Of a DNA stretch of 64,000 nt, positions 1 to 7,717 are shown piece after piece. The stretch lies in contig JAFWYP010000002.1 of NCBI GenBank assembly GCA_017517665.1, forward strand, positions 1-64,000. Reading direction: 5' to 3'. The notes below the pieces were generated by a model. That model worked only from the letters and a program-made list of their open reading frames with translations, ran no database searches and had not been told where the DNA came from. The translations under genes and the position numbers were made by a program. Position 1 is the first letter of the stretch; the number at the start of each line of letters is the position of its first letter. The DNA is from Clostridia bacterium (GTDB taxonomy: Bacteria; Bacillota; Clostridia; Oscillospirales; Acutalibacteraceae).

Positions 1-49
1 AATATGAAAGATAACTTGCAAATGATATAATGTTATAAAATTTTTATAC

Positions 50-78
50 ATAATAATATACTGTATATATGCAGTAAA
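50..78 (-). promoter_or_regulatory. Candidate promoter firing leftward out of the window
   Basis: Read on the minus strand there is a -35-like TTTACT (78-73), a 17-nt spacer and a -10-like TATTAT (55-50). The spacer contains most of a near-palindrome, so a bound dimeric regulator would block polymerase. The gene it would drive lies beyond the left edge. This is motif reading only. Confidence 0.4.
59..76. promoter_or_regulatory. Near-palindromic operator-like site
   Basis: TACTGTATATATGCAGTA has 5-bp arms TACTG/CAGTA and is almost fully self-complementary. It sits between the -35 and -10 of the leftward promoter candidate. A related perfect palindrome lies about 180 bp to the right, but the CTG/CAG half-sites there are 6 apart rather than 8, so one regulator may not read both. 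Confidence 0.4.
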
Positions 79-81
79 GGT

Positions 82-116
82 AAATGGCTTTACAAAATTA
101 CTTTGTAAAGCCATTT
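82..116. terminator. Long perfect hairpin, possible bidirectional terminator or attenuator
   Basis: A 15-bp perfect stem (82-96 with 102-116) closes a 5-nt loop. A short T-rich run (TTTTACTTT) follows on the plus side; the minus side has only a weak one. It lies between two leftward promoter candidates, so it could attenuate transcripts from the distal one. The stem is certain and the role is inferred. Confidence 0.5.
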
Positions 117-126
117 TACTTTCGTG

Positions 127-273
127 TGTGGATAACCCTGTGGAAAAAGTGAATAACTCGCATCTATTATTCTGTTATAGCATTATATTGGTAAAGTTAT
201 TCACTTTACAGCGTGATTTTGCGATAAGATGGAACAAATTTATACTGTATATACAGTATAACAATGTGGATAA
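127..273. promoter_or_regulatory. Cluster of DnaA-box-like sequences
   Basis: Two exact matches to the DnaA box TTATCCACA lie on the minus strand at 127-135 and 265-273. A one-mismatch TTTTCCACA lies at 139-147. Two TTATTCACT variants face each other at 148-156 (minus) and 197-205 (plus). The sequence between is AT-rich. Such clusters mark origins, DnaA-autoregulated promoters or DnaA-titration sites in other bacteria. No replication gene is visible inside the window, so which of these applies cannot be decided. Confidence 0.45.
240..261. promoter_or_regulatory. 22-bp perfect palindrome, operator-like
   Basis: TTATACTGTATATACAGTATAA is fully self-complementary. It resembles, but does not match, enterobacterial LexA boxes: the CTG and CAG are 6 nt apart, not 10. 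It overlaps the -10 of a second leftward promoter candidate and abuts a perfect DnaA box, which fits a repressor site. The regulator is not identifiable here. Confidence 0.45.
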
Positions 274-282
274 CTTATGCAA
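255..282 (-). promoter_or_regulatory. Second leftward promoter candidate
   Basis: On the minus strand TTGCAT (282-277) and TATACT (260-255) are separated by 16 nt. The spacer contains a perfect DnaA box and the -10 lies inside the 22-bp palindrome. The fit is moderate and there is no downstream gene inside the window. Confidence 0.3.
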
Positions 283-302
283 GATTCAAAATTGAATCTT
301 GC
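279..302. repeat. 24-bp inverted repeat
   Basis: Perfect 11-bp arms, GCAAGATTCAA and TTGAATCTTGC, are separated by AA. No T-run follows on either strand, so it is not a classical terminator. It could be an operator or a cruciform-forming element next to the DnaA-like sites. From here to 399 I see only AT-rich sequence with no supportable gene. Confidence 0.5.
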
Positions 303-399
303 AATTATTATGAAATCGTGAACATTCTGATTATACATTTCAAACGTTGGAACGTTAAAAATAATACGGAAAAATCAATTAATTCTGTCAAAAGATTAA

Positions 400-427
400 G
401 CCCCCGGCTTCATATGAAGCCGGGGGC
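400..427 (-). terminator. Terminator of the dockerin protein gene
   Basis: A 28-nt perfect palindrome of high GC content lies 38 bp past the stop codon of the minus-strand gene. It is followed on that strand by TTAATCTTTT. The stem is very stable although the U-run is interrupted. Confidence 0.75.
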
Positions 428-465
428 AAATTGTATTTATTCAGCTTTTGAGATTGTTACTCTAA

Positions 466-3400
466 TTATTCAACTACAACAGCTGTGCTGTGTGCCTTCT
501 GATCAATTTCACTTTCAAATGTGTAATGAGTAACAATTGCTTCAACGTCAAGTCCGTCAACGTTACCATCATGGTTTGCGTCAGCTGCTTCAAACTTAGC
601 TGCACTACCAAGATCAGCCTGAGTGATTGTGCCGTCACTTGTCATAGCTGCGATTTCAAGTGCAGAAGCGTCTGTACCGTCAACTCTTGAGTCGCCGTTG
701 ATATCGCCGTAAACAACTGCGTAGTATCTGAATCTTTCTCTGTTTTCAACAGTACCTACGAAGTAAGCGCCTGTACCAACACCGCGGCCTGAGCCTGTGA
801 TTGTAACAGTTGTACCTGCACCTGCATCTTCTCTCATACCGATAACCTGAACGAGATCCATTATAGCACCAACGCCTTCTTCAAGACCGAATACCTGACC
901 GGTGATACGGGATGAACCAACGTTTGTTACAACTGTACCTACAAGTTTTTCACCTGCAGCGTTTACATTGGAGATAAGGTCGGGAGAAGTGAGGTAATTG
1001 AGCTTGTAAATCGCCTGATAAAGAGCAGATGCCATATCGTCGATTTCAGACTGACGTTCACCGTCAAGAGATTCAAGTCTGAGATTCTTTGAGTCGTTAA
1101 GAACGATTTCCATGATATCCCACTGACCGTCTTCCATGTTGTAACCGTTGAATTCGTCATATGAAAGAGGATCGGAAATAATGGTTTCTGCGAGGTCAAT
1201 ATAAGCATCAAGCTGAGTCCAGTCAGCATCGCTCATGTAAGGAACAAGAGCATAGAATGCCTTGATAATACCGTAGAATGCTTCTGATGCCATTGACTGA
1301 GTAAGTTCGTCTGAACCGAGAAGGTTGTTAGCCTTTGCGTCAATCAATGAAAGAGCGTAGTCATAAGCAATTCTGAACTTCTCATAGGAAGTTGTTGTGT
1401 ACATTCTTGTTGTCTTAAGCTGGTTGTTAGCATCAACACCGTCATACTTAAGGTTACGGCCTGCGTTGCCTTCGTACGCATCCTTGAAGGTGTTTGTTGC
1501 CCATTCAAGCATTGTGATATCAATGGCCTTCGATCTATTTTTTTCAGCCTCTTCATATCTGTATGAAATCTGGTCGAAATAATCATAAAGGTCATCTCTG
1601 TTTTTGTTAAGAGCCCTGAGATATTCTACATAACCCTTATAAACCTGGATGTTAACTTCTTCTGCATAGCTGATTGCATCCATATCCTGTATTGTCTTTG
1701 TGCGATAATTATCTCTGTGGGTTGTGTAAGACATGGGAGTTGGTGATGAGTTGCTTATCAACGCTGTGCTTGAGCTCATATACATGAATCTGGGACGAGC
1801 AATCCAATAGTCAACTGTGAGGTCGTAGGGAATTTCTTCCATAATACCCCATGAGAGACCGTGGGTATTGCAGAATGCAACAACATTATCAAGAGCTTCC
1901 TGACCGATTGTATCCCAACGAACAGTATTGGGATGATAAATGTAGTTGCCGTTTTCATCTACACCGTCAGGTGTAATATCGAAATTGGTAACACCTGATG
2001 CGAGAGTGACGATATCTTCAATTTCTTCTCTTGAGAATCTTACGTCATTCTTATCATCAGCTGCAAGTTCAAGAGCAAGTCTGAGCTGTTCATAATTGGT
2101 TTCATTAATATCAGCCATGCTAATGGTATTCATATCATAGATAACACCGTTATCCCATTCATTATTCCAACCTGTTGCTGTTCTGGGAATACCGGCACCA
2201 TGAACCTGAACGGGATACTGGTAAGATGTTGCTGAAGTTGTGTAGAAGGGATACATTGCTTCGGGAATACCGGGGTCACCGTCTGCATAATAGGTTACAT
2301 CGCCTTCTGTTGTGTCTGCGGTAAGAACCTTACCGTCATCATTCGAGTCATACTTGCCCTGGTTACGAAGCTGTGCACGAACCGAATACATGAACCATTC
2401 ATGTGATGCATCGGAAAGGTCGTTTTCAATAAAGCTCTTGTAAGAATCCAAGAAACTCTCAGCCTCGTCGATTGCGTCGCCGGTACCGGTGTAGAAGTAA
2501 CCTGCTGCGCCGAGGTCTTCATAGTTGAGATACTGGAACTGATCCTTTTCGTAGGCTACATAAGGCATTCCGTTGCCTCTGGGAGTAATTGTTGAGAATT
2601 TGAAATCAGTGAACTTTGAAACAGCACCCTTGTCATCAGTTGTGTCTGTTCTTGTCGCTGCTTCAAGATAGTCCCATTCTCTCCAGATGTTATAGTTATA
2701 AACTGCTTCTGCTTCTTCAGTTGCTTCGCTTACAAGAACTTCTTCAAGGTAAGTGTTCTTGAAGCTTGCTACAACTGCGTCTGCTTCAGCCTTTGTTGCA
2801 TATGAACCGTAAATGCTTTCATTTCTCGTTATGATAAGGTCATAAGCAGTACCTTCGGAGTTTCTCTTGATGGAGAATTCACCGTTTACGATAGCTTCTG
2901 CCAATTCACGGTCTTCCATGCCTTCAATAATCTTGGTTGCGTTGATGTTCTTTGTAAGAGAATTAATATATCTGTCAAACTGGTCAATTGTCAACGCAGC
3001 CTTGTTTGAGCCGATGTAAGTCGGGTCATACTCTCTTACATAATCCAGACCTGCAAGGAGAGGCAGTGCTGTTGAAAGAATTTCATATCTGTACTTAACG
3101 AGAAGTGTAATAAGTCTCTTGATAAACATGGGAAGAGATGCCGATGTGCTTGCTACCAAATCACCGTTTTCATTTTTAACTCTTGAGGAAAGAAGTCCCG
3201 AGAGGGTTGTTATTGATGTGGGTGAATAAGTACCGGAAAGAACATTTTCTCTGACAGGAAGAAGAACGCTTTCACCGTTGAATACAAGAGCGAGAACACG
3301 GTCAATAACTCTGAGAAGAACTGTGAGGAGAGGCTTATTGAGTTCGCCGTTCTCATAGTCCATATTAACGGTAAGAAGGTTAAGGATTCCGATAAGGTCA

Positions 3401-5844
3401 AACTCAATGAGGTTGCCGAGAAGCCATGAGTTAATCATCTGAGATGAACCGTTGATATCGGGAAGCCATGATGTAGGAATAAGTGAGAAGAGAGTTGTAT
3501 CAAGGAAATCATAAATAGCATCAATTCTCAGAACACCTTCTGCTGTGTAAGCTTCAACGTCATCTCTGAATGTAAGGGTTGCAACATCTGAATATACAGC
3601 TGAAAGAAGAGTATTGAAAGCAGTTGTCCAAACGCCGGGATACTCGCCGGATTCACCGTAGACACCGTCACCGTCGCCGGGACGACCGTTACCGCCGTCA
3701 ACACCAACCATAGCGGGCATATACTGGTCAAGTGCCCATGTGATGAACTGGGTAAGGAACTTTTCAAACGTTGTATCTGTGCTGAGAATCATACTCTTGT
3801 TGAGCATAAGAACGTTATTAAGGTAAGCTGCAAGGTAGGAACAGCCGATGTCGATTGCACCCTTGGGAACTACAACGTCTTCTGTGCGGATAACGCTGCC
3901 GTGAATATTCTTGATAGAAATTCTCTTAACTGCCGTATAAGGAATGGGGCTGATTTCGTTATTGTTGCCGTCAACAACAATACCTACGCCGCCAGCCTGT
4001 TCAAGTTTGTGATAAGCATCAAGTCTTTCATAGAAGTTGTTCTGAGGAAGAGCCTGAGATGCAAGACCTGCCATTGCATAAGCGAGAGCTGTGGGAATAT
4101 CGTCTGCCCATTCGGGGAAGTAACAGCCTTCGATAAACTCATTGAGAGCCATCTTGATAACGGTTGCATAAACTTTATCTGTGGGAACAACATAGTTGGG
4201 ACGGATAAAGTCGGGATTATAGTAATTTGCAGCTGTCTCATCGGAGATGTTAACGGGCATGTCATTTGAAACGTAGTTATAAGCGGTTGCTACTGTTACG
4301 CCGTCAACTTCTTCGTACTGAGTTGCATAGAGGATTGCATTTGCATCTTCGTAGGGAATATAAGTCTGGTCAACTGCAGTTTCATCGGTTTCTGCAACAA
4401 GTGTCTTGGGATTGGTATCTGCATAGTACCAGATAGCAGTAAGCTCATCGCCTTCATAGCCGAGGTAAGCAGAATCCTGGAAAAGACCGAGGCTGGGAAG
4501 CATATTGACAAGAAGACGGATAAGGTCGTTGAGAAGCGACATGAAGTTATCCTGAAGATGGATTCCCTGATAGTCGATAAGAAGGAAGGTGTCAAGACCG
4601 CCTTCGTTGAAGAGCCAGTTGAGCAATGCCTGAATCTTGAGAAGAGGATATGTATTTTCATCTTCTGTGTATTTGGGTTCGGGAGCACCGTTCTGAACAA
4701 GAAGCGATTCAACAAGACCGACAATCATTGAGAACATCTGGTCGTTGAGTATTTCGGGGTCGCCGTAGGGCTGGTCTTCCGTGATTTCAACATCCAATGC
4801 ATCGCAGAGAACATCTGTAAGAAGAGGAACAACCATGCCGTCAAGAAGTGCTCTGATTGCATTGTTAACGAGCTGATATGTGCTCATTGTGTGTGCTTCA
4901 GGAACACCGTCAAGGTCATGGTCAGCCATGATGTCAACAGCTGTAATTGATGCACCGCCGGGCTGAGAAGCAAGGGCTTCGCCCATGAGAGGCTCGAAGT
5001 TTGTGCCGAGAATTGAGCGGCCGCTTTCGGAGAATTCATCGCCTGTTCCTTCAATGAGTGCCCAGTTGATAAGATCCTGAACACCGTCGTCGAGCATTGT
5101 GCCGGAAACCTGTGTTACGTCGCTGTCGATAAGCATTGAATAGAGAAGAGTCTGAATAACGTAGTCAAGGTTTTTGAGAGGATCCGCGCCTGTGTAGCCG
5201 AGGCTGTCGGTAATAACATCTGCAAGCATATCACCGACAAGAGTACCAATGTCAAATGTTCCGGCAACAAGACCCGCAAGAACGTCAGTCTGATTACCGA
5301 GCCATGAAAGAACCATTCCGAGAACTTCTGAGTCACTGGCAAACTGTCTCTGCTTATTAAGGTCAAGACCTTCCAGATTAAGCGCGTCAAGAAGATCGCC
5401 GAAAAGGTTTGAGAAAATGCCTACAAGACCGCTTGCAAATTTGAGCGTGGTATCGTTCTGGAGAGTATAAACCAGAGCATAGAGGGTTCTGATAACACCG
5501 TCAACGCTGTTGAGCTGAATCTGAACAGAACCTTTATCGCCGGGGTTGCCTGCATCCTTGAGATTATTATCAAGACCGGTAAGGTTCCATACAACGCCGG
5601 CGCCGCCGATCTGATCATCAAGCCAGCCAAGGTGGATAACCATGTTACCTTCGGAAAGCATATCATCAAGCATATCGAGCAGCCAGCCGCAGCCTTGCTC
5701 ATATGAGAGATAATACTTGTTACGGGATACGGAGGGGTTATAATAGTCATTTGACTGATTGTAAGCATACACGTTAATACATGATGCCGACAGAATCATG
5801 ACAAAAGCCATTAAAACCGCCAAGAGTCTTTTTGCCTTTTTCAT
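466..5844 (-). CDS. Giant secreted protein with C-terminal type I dockerin
   Basis: This 1,792-aa protein begins with a classical signal peptide (about residues 1-27, ending VYA) and ends with a type I dockerin (about 1711-1775). The dockerin has two calcium-loop repeats, GDINGDSRVDGTDAS and ADANHDGNVDGLD. Dockerins plug into cohesins on scaffoldins or the cell surface, so the protein is probably exported and assembled on a cohesin. I recognise no catalytic domain in the roughly 1,680 residues between. The first half is rich in Leu/Asp/Asn with amphipathic helical stretches; later parts are rich in Thr/Tyr/Asn. The start has a good AGGAGGT site, and a structured leader and promoter lie upstream. 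A structural or adhesive role is only a guess. Confidence 0.85.
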   Translation of the reverse strand: MKKAKRLLAVLMAFVMILSASCINVYAYNQSNDYYNPSVSRNKYYLSYEQGCGWLLDMLDDMLSEGNMVIHLGWLDDQIGGAGVVWNLTGLDNNLKDAGNPGDKGSVQIQLNSVDGVIRTLYALVYTLQNDTTLKFASGLVGIFSNLFGDLLDALNLEGLDLNKQRQFASDSEVLGMVLSWLGNQTDVLAGLVAGTFDIGTLVGDMLADVITDSLGYTGADPLKNLDYVIQTLLYSMLIDSDVTQVSGTMLDDGVQDLINWALIEGTGDEFSESGRSILGTNFEPLMGEALASQPGGASITAVDIMADHDLDGVPEAHTMSTYQLVNNAIRALLDGMVVPLLTDVLCDALDVEITEDQPYGDPEILNDQMFSMIVGLVESLLVQNGAPEPKYTEDENTYPLLKIQALLNWLFNEGGLDTFLLIDYQGIHLQDNFMSLLNDLIRLLVNMLPSLGLFQDSAYLGYEGDELTAIWYYADTNPKTLVAETDETAVDQTYIPYEDANAILYATQYEEVDGVTVATAYNYVSNDMPVNISDETAANYYNPDFIRPNYVVPTDKVYATVIKMALNEFIEGCYFPEWADDIPTALAYAMAGLASQALPQNNFYERLDAYHKLEQAGGVGIVVDGNNNEISPIPYTAVKRISIKNIHGSVIRTEDVVVPKGAIDIGCSYLAAYLNNVLMLNKSMILSTDTTFEKFLTQFITWALDQYMPAMVGVDGGNGRPGDGDGVYGESGEYPGVWTTAFNTLLSAVYSDVATLTFRDDVEAYTAEGVLRIDAIYDFLDTTLFSLIPTSWLPDINGSSQMINSWLLGNLIEFDLIGILNLLTVNMDYENGELNKPLLTVLLRVIDRVLALVFNGESVLLPVRENVLSGTYSPTSITTLSGLLSSRVKNENGDLVASTSASLPMFIKRLITLLVKYRYEILSTALPLLAGLDYVREYDPTYIGSNKAALTIDQFDRYINSLTKNINATKIIEGMEDRELAEAIVNGEFSIKRNSEGTAYDLIITRNESIYGSYATKAEADAVVASFKNTYLEEVLVSEATEEAEAVYNYNIWREWDYLEAATRTDTTDDKGAVSKFTDFKFSTITPRGNGMPYVAYEKDQFQYLNYEDLGAAGYFYTGTGDAIDEAESFLDSYKSFIENDLSDASHEWFMYSVRAQLRNQGKYDSNDDGKVLTADTTEGDVTYYADGDPGIPEAMYPFYTTSATSYQYPVQVHGAGIPRTATGWNNEWDNGVIYDMNTISMADINETNYEQLRLALELAADDKNDVRFSREEIEDIVTLASGVTNFDITPDGVDENGNYIYHPNTVRWDTIGQEALDNVVAFCNTHGLSWGIMEEIPYDLTVDYWIARPRFMYMSSSTALISNSSPTPMSYTTHRDNYRTKTIQDMDAISYAEEVNIQVYKGYVEYLRALNKNRDDLYDYFDQISYRYEEAEKNRSKAIDITMLEWATNTFKDAYEGNAGRNLKYDGVDANNQLKTTRMYTTTSYEKFRIAYDYALSLIDAKANNLLGSDELTQSMASEAFYGIIKAFYALVPYMSDADWTQLDAYIDLAETIISDPLSYDEFNGYNMEDGQWDIMEIVLNDSKNLRLESLDGERQSEIDDMASALYQAIYKLNYLTSPDLISNVNAAGEKLVGTVVTNVGSSRITGQVFGLEEGVGAIMDLVQVIGMREDAGAGTTVTITGSGRGVGTGAYFVGTVENRERFRYYAVVYGDINGDSRVDGTDASALEIAAMTSDGTITQADLGSAAKFEAADANHDGNVDGLDVEAIVTHYTFESEIDQKAHSTAVVVE

Positions 5845-5866
5845 ATTTGCACCTCCATTTTTGATA

Positions 5867-5929
5867 GGCGATTTCTCGCCCGAAGCCCTTGCAAGGGGCT
5901 TCTTGTGACAGGCATTTTCAAATAATGCC
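5867..5929 (-). promoter_or_regulatory. Structured 5' leader of the dockerin gene (three hairpins)
   Basis: On the transcript side three hairpins follow one another before the ribosome binding site: GGCATT/AATGCC (5929-5911), GAAGCCC/GGGCTTC (5902-5882), and GGCGA-GAAA-TCGCC with a GNRA-type loop (5880-5867). The leader is about 100 nt if the predicted promoter is right. I do not recognise a riboswitch class. It may stabilise the very long mRNA. The rest of this 351-bp gap, 5980-6160, is AT-rich and shows nothing I can name. Confidence 0.5.
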
Positions 5930-5949
5930 TTAATTTACAATAGTTACTT

Positions 5950-5979
5950 TATATAGGACTTGTTGCGTACCTCATGCAA
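5950..5979 (-). promoter_or_regulatory. Promoter candidate of the dockerin gene
   Basis: TTGCAT (5979-5974) and TATATA (5955-5950) lie 18 nt apart on the minus strand. Predicted initiation near 5943 would place all three leader hairpins in the transcript. Confidence 0.5.
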
Positions 5980-6160
5980 ACTTTTAAACATTTTTTAAAT
6001 ATTTTGTGAACAATTTATGAACACAATGTCTTTTTGTTTATAATTAACAAATAATCAGGCAATATTTTAGTAATAGTCGACAAGTATTTTTAGAACATTT
6101 GTGCAAAGCAAAAAATCAACTTCAAAAAAACAACTGTTTTTCAGGGTTGAAAATCAAACA

Positions 6161-6186
6161 AAAAAACGGCGGAAAAAGTCCCGCCG
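6161..6186 (-). terminator. Intrinsic terminator of the HAD phosphatase gene
   Basis: On the minus strand a CGGCGG/CCGCCG stem is followed directly by a run of T residues, ten bases after the stop codon. This is a strong rho-independent terminator. Confidence 0.85.
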
Positions 6187-6195
6187 CATGATAAT

Positions 6196-6831
6196 TCAAA
6201 CAAGATTTACAAGCTCAAAAAGGTCATTTGCAAGCGGTATTTCTGCTTTTTTCAGGCGTTTGGGATGCTCATGTCCCGAGGTCAAAAGTATACAGTCCGC
6301 ACCCAAAGTGTTCGCCATTTCAGCGTCGTGTTCGAGGTCTCCGATAACCAAAATTTCCTCTTTTTTTGCGTTTTTTTTGTTCAGATATGCCTCTGCACGT
6401 TCTATTTTTGAGCCTGCAAAATAGTCTCCCGCGCCCAAAATTGCATCAAAATAATCAAAAACTCCGTATTTTTTTGCGTTCATGCAAAGCTGTTCATTGT
6501 TCGATGATGACACAATCACCTGCTTTGCACCGTTATTTTTGAAATGTTCAAGCGCTTTAATTGCGCCGTTTGTGAGTCCGACATCCTTAAGATGATATAA
6601 ATATCCCTCATTATATTGTTTTATTATCAGATTATAGTCCTCTTTTTCCATATCAAAAACCTTTTCATAAAACCTGATAATAGGCACTCCGATACATTCT
6701 TTATAATAATCAATATCTATTGGCAATCTTCCTCTTTGAGCAAGCATATCGTTGACACTTGCAAGGGATGCACCGATATCGTTAAGCAAAGTTCCGTTCC
6801 AATCCCATATAATATATTTGTATTTCAACAT
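6196..6831 (-). CDS. HAD-superfamily phosphatase, phosphoglycolate phosphatase-like
   Basis: A 211-aa cytoplasmic hydrolase of the haloacid dehalogenase superfamily. Motif I is IWDWNGTLLND, with nucleophile D10; the usual second Asp is Asn12, a variant I associate with the WDWNGT subgroup of phosphoglycolate phosphatase-like proteins. A helical cap follows, then motif II (VIVSSS around residue 106) and an acidic motif VIGDLEHDAEMA near 163 for Mg binding. The substrate is probably a small phosphorylated metabolite and cannot be fixed from sequence. It is monocistronic, divergent from the MGMT gene, and has its own terminator. Confidence 0.8.
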   Translation of the reverse strand: MLKYKYIIWDWNGTLLNDIGASLASVNDMLAQRGRLPIDIDYYKECIGVPIIRFYEKVFDMEKEDYNLIIKQYNEGYLYHLKDVGLTNGAIKALEHFKNNGAKQVIVSSSNNEQLCMNAKKYGVFDYFDAILGAGDYFAGSKIERAEAYLNKKNAKKEEILVIGDLEHDAEMANTLGADCILLTSGHEHPKRLKKAEIPLANDLFELVNLV

Positions 6832-6844
6832 TCCGCCTCCTTTA

Positions 6845-6873
6845 TTGATATCCGATACAATATGTGGTATTAT
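6845..6873 (+). promoter_or_regulatory. Promoter of the MGMT-family gene
   Basis: TTGATA, a 17-nt spacer and TATTAT with an extended TGG just before it; a GGTGA ribosome binding site and the ATG follow. Confidence 0.65.
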
Positions 6874-6888
6874 ATATAAGGTGATTAT

Positions 6889-7203
6889 ATGAATACGTTT
6901 GAAAAAATATATGATGCGGTTAAGAAAATTCCGAGGGGCAAGGTGTGCACCTACGGTCAGATAGCCGCCATGGCAGGCAATCCGAGGTGGTCAAGAGTTG
7001 TGGGTTACGCACTTCATGTCAATCCCGAACCCGGAACTATCCCCTGCCATCGTGTCGTTACAAAAAACGGCGAGGTATCAAAAGCATTCGCTTTCGGCGG
7101 CGAGAATATGCAAAGAATTCTGCTTGCCGAAGAAGGCATTGAATTTCTCGACGACGGCAGAGTCGATATGAAAAAATATTCATGGCACGGGGACACAATA
7201 TAA
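6889..7203 (+). CDS. MGMT/alkyltransferase-family DNA repair protein (single-domain)
   Basis: This 104-aa protein is the DNA-binding/active-site domain of O6-alkylguanine-DNA alkyltransferases. It shows the helix-turn-helix region (VCTYGQIAAMAGNP), the arginine-finger region (RVVGYAL) and the PCHRV active site with Cys53. Cysteine is retained rather than the Trp of alkyltransferase-like proteins, so a real alkyl-transfer reaction is possible. The family N-terminal domain is missing, as in short YbaZ-type proteins. It is convergent with the next gene, with only 13 bp between. Confidence 0.85.
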   Translation: MNTFEKIYDAVKKIPRGKVCTYGQIAAMAGNPRWSRVVGYALHVNPEPGTIPCHRVVTKNGEVSKAFAFGGENMQRILLAEEGIEFLDDGRVDMKKYSWHGDTI

Positions 7204-7216
7204 TGTATATAATAAA

Positions 7217-7717
7217 TTAGCCTAAAAGTATATTATGCAATTCAATTATTTCCAGAATTTCTTCACTGACTTTCAGCATATATTCAAGAATCTCCTTATC
7301 CTTTGCAAGATAACGGGCAGTCTTTCTGACTTCCTTGATAAACGAAGGGTCAAGAGGTTCTTTTTTTGCGGCAAGAGGACACATATTTGCGCGCGGGTCA
7401 TAAACGACTTCAAAATTCAGCTTGCCGTCTTCTTCATAAACAAGCGGAAACAGCGGAAATATTCTGCAGGCAAGCGGTCTTTCTGCTCTGTTGCATTCTC
7501 CCGAGCAGATTACCATGGGATAACCGTAGTTTCCTTCGGTTTCACAAACCTCAAAACCCTCTTTATCCGCAAAAAGTTCTTCCTCTCCCGGGTAAAGCCA
7601 CATGCCTTTACAGTCACCTCTGCAGCAAAGACCGTCACACAGTCTGCCGCAGTTATAAAATCCAAGCGGCGTTTTATGATAAAGACGCTCATAAGCACCG
7701 AGAATTATGCTTTTCAT
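7217..7717 (-). CDS. YkgJ-like cysteine-cluster protein
   Basis: A 166-aa cytoplasmic protein. The N-terminal cluster NCGRLCDGLCCRGDC and the later RPLACRIFPLFP resemble YkgJ-type zinc/iron-cluster proteins; more Cys residues occur in between (VCETEG, CSGECN) and after (MCPLA). The biochemical role of this family is not established. I start it at the ATG that overlaps the GH84 stop codon (ATGA), which has an AAAGGA site; an upstream in-frame ATG would intrude into the GH84 gene. Translational coupling to the hexosaminidase suggests joint expression. Confidence 0.7.
   Translation of the reverse strand: MKSIILGAYERLYHKTPLGFYNCGRLCDGLCCRGDCKGMWLYPGEEELFADKEGFEVCETEGNYGYPMVICSGECNRAERPLACRIFPLFPLVYEEDGKLNFEVVYDPRANMCPLAAKKEPLDPSFIKEVRKTARYLAKDKEILEYMLKVSEEILEIIELHNILLG

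Noticed and set aside
240..261. Enterobacterial-type LexA (SOS) box
   Set aside because: The CTG/CAG half-sites are 6 nt apart instead of 10, and Firmicute LexA uses a different sequence. It was kept only as an unknown operator.
264..533. An 89-codon plus-strand reading frame at the left edge
   Set aside because: It has no ribosome binding site, runs through the terminator palindrome and into the antisense of the dockerin gene, and shows low-complexity, non-protein-like composition.
3901..4269. Long antisense frames inside the dockerin gene and other large genes
   Set aside because: They lie fully within well-supported genes, lack ribosome sites, and follow the codon pattern of the opposite strand.
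5867..5929. Known riboswitch in the dockerin leader
   Set aside because: The three simple hairpins lack the conserved loops and core of the c-di-GMP, glycine, lysine, SAM or cobalamin classes that I could check by eye.
6196..6831. The HAD protein as inactive because motif I has Asn12 for the second Asp
   Set aside because: The nucleophile Asp10 and the other HAD motifs are present, and DxNGT variants occur in this phosphatase subgroup, so loss of activity is not supported.
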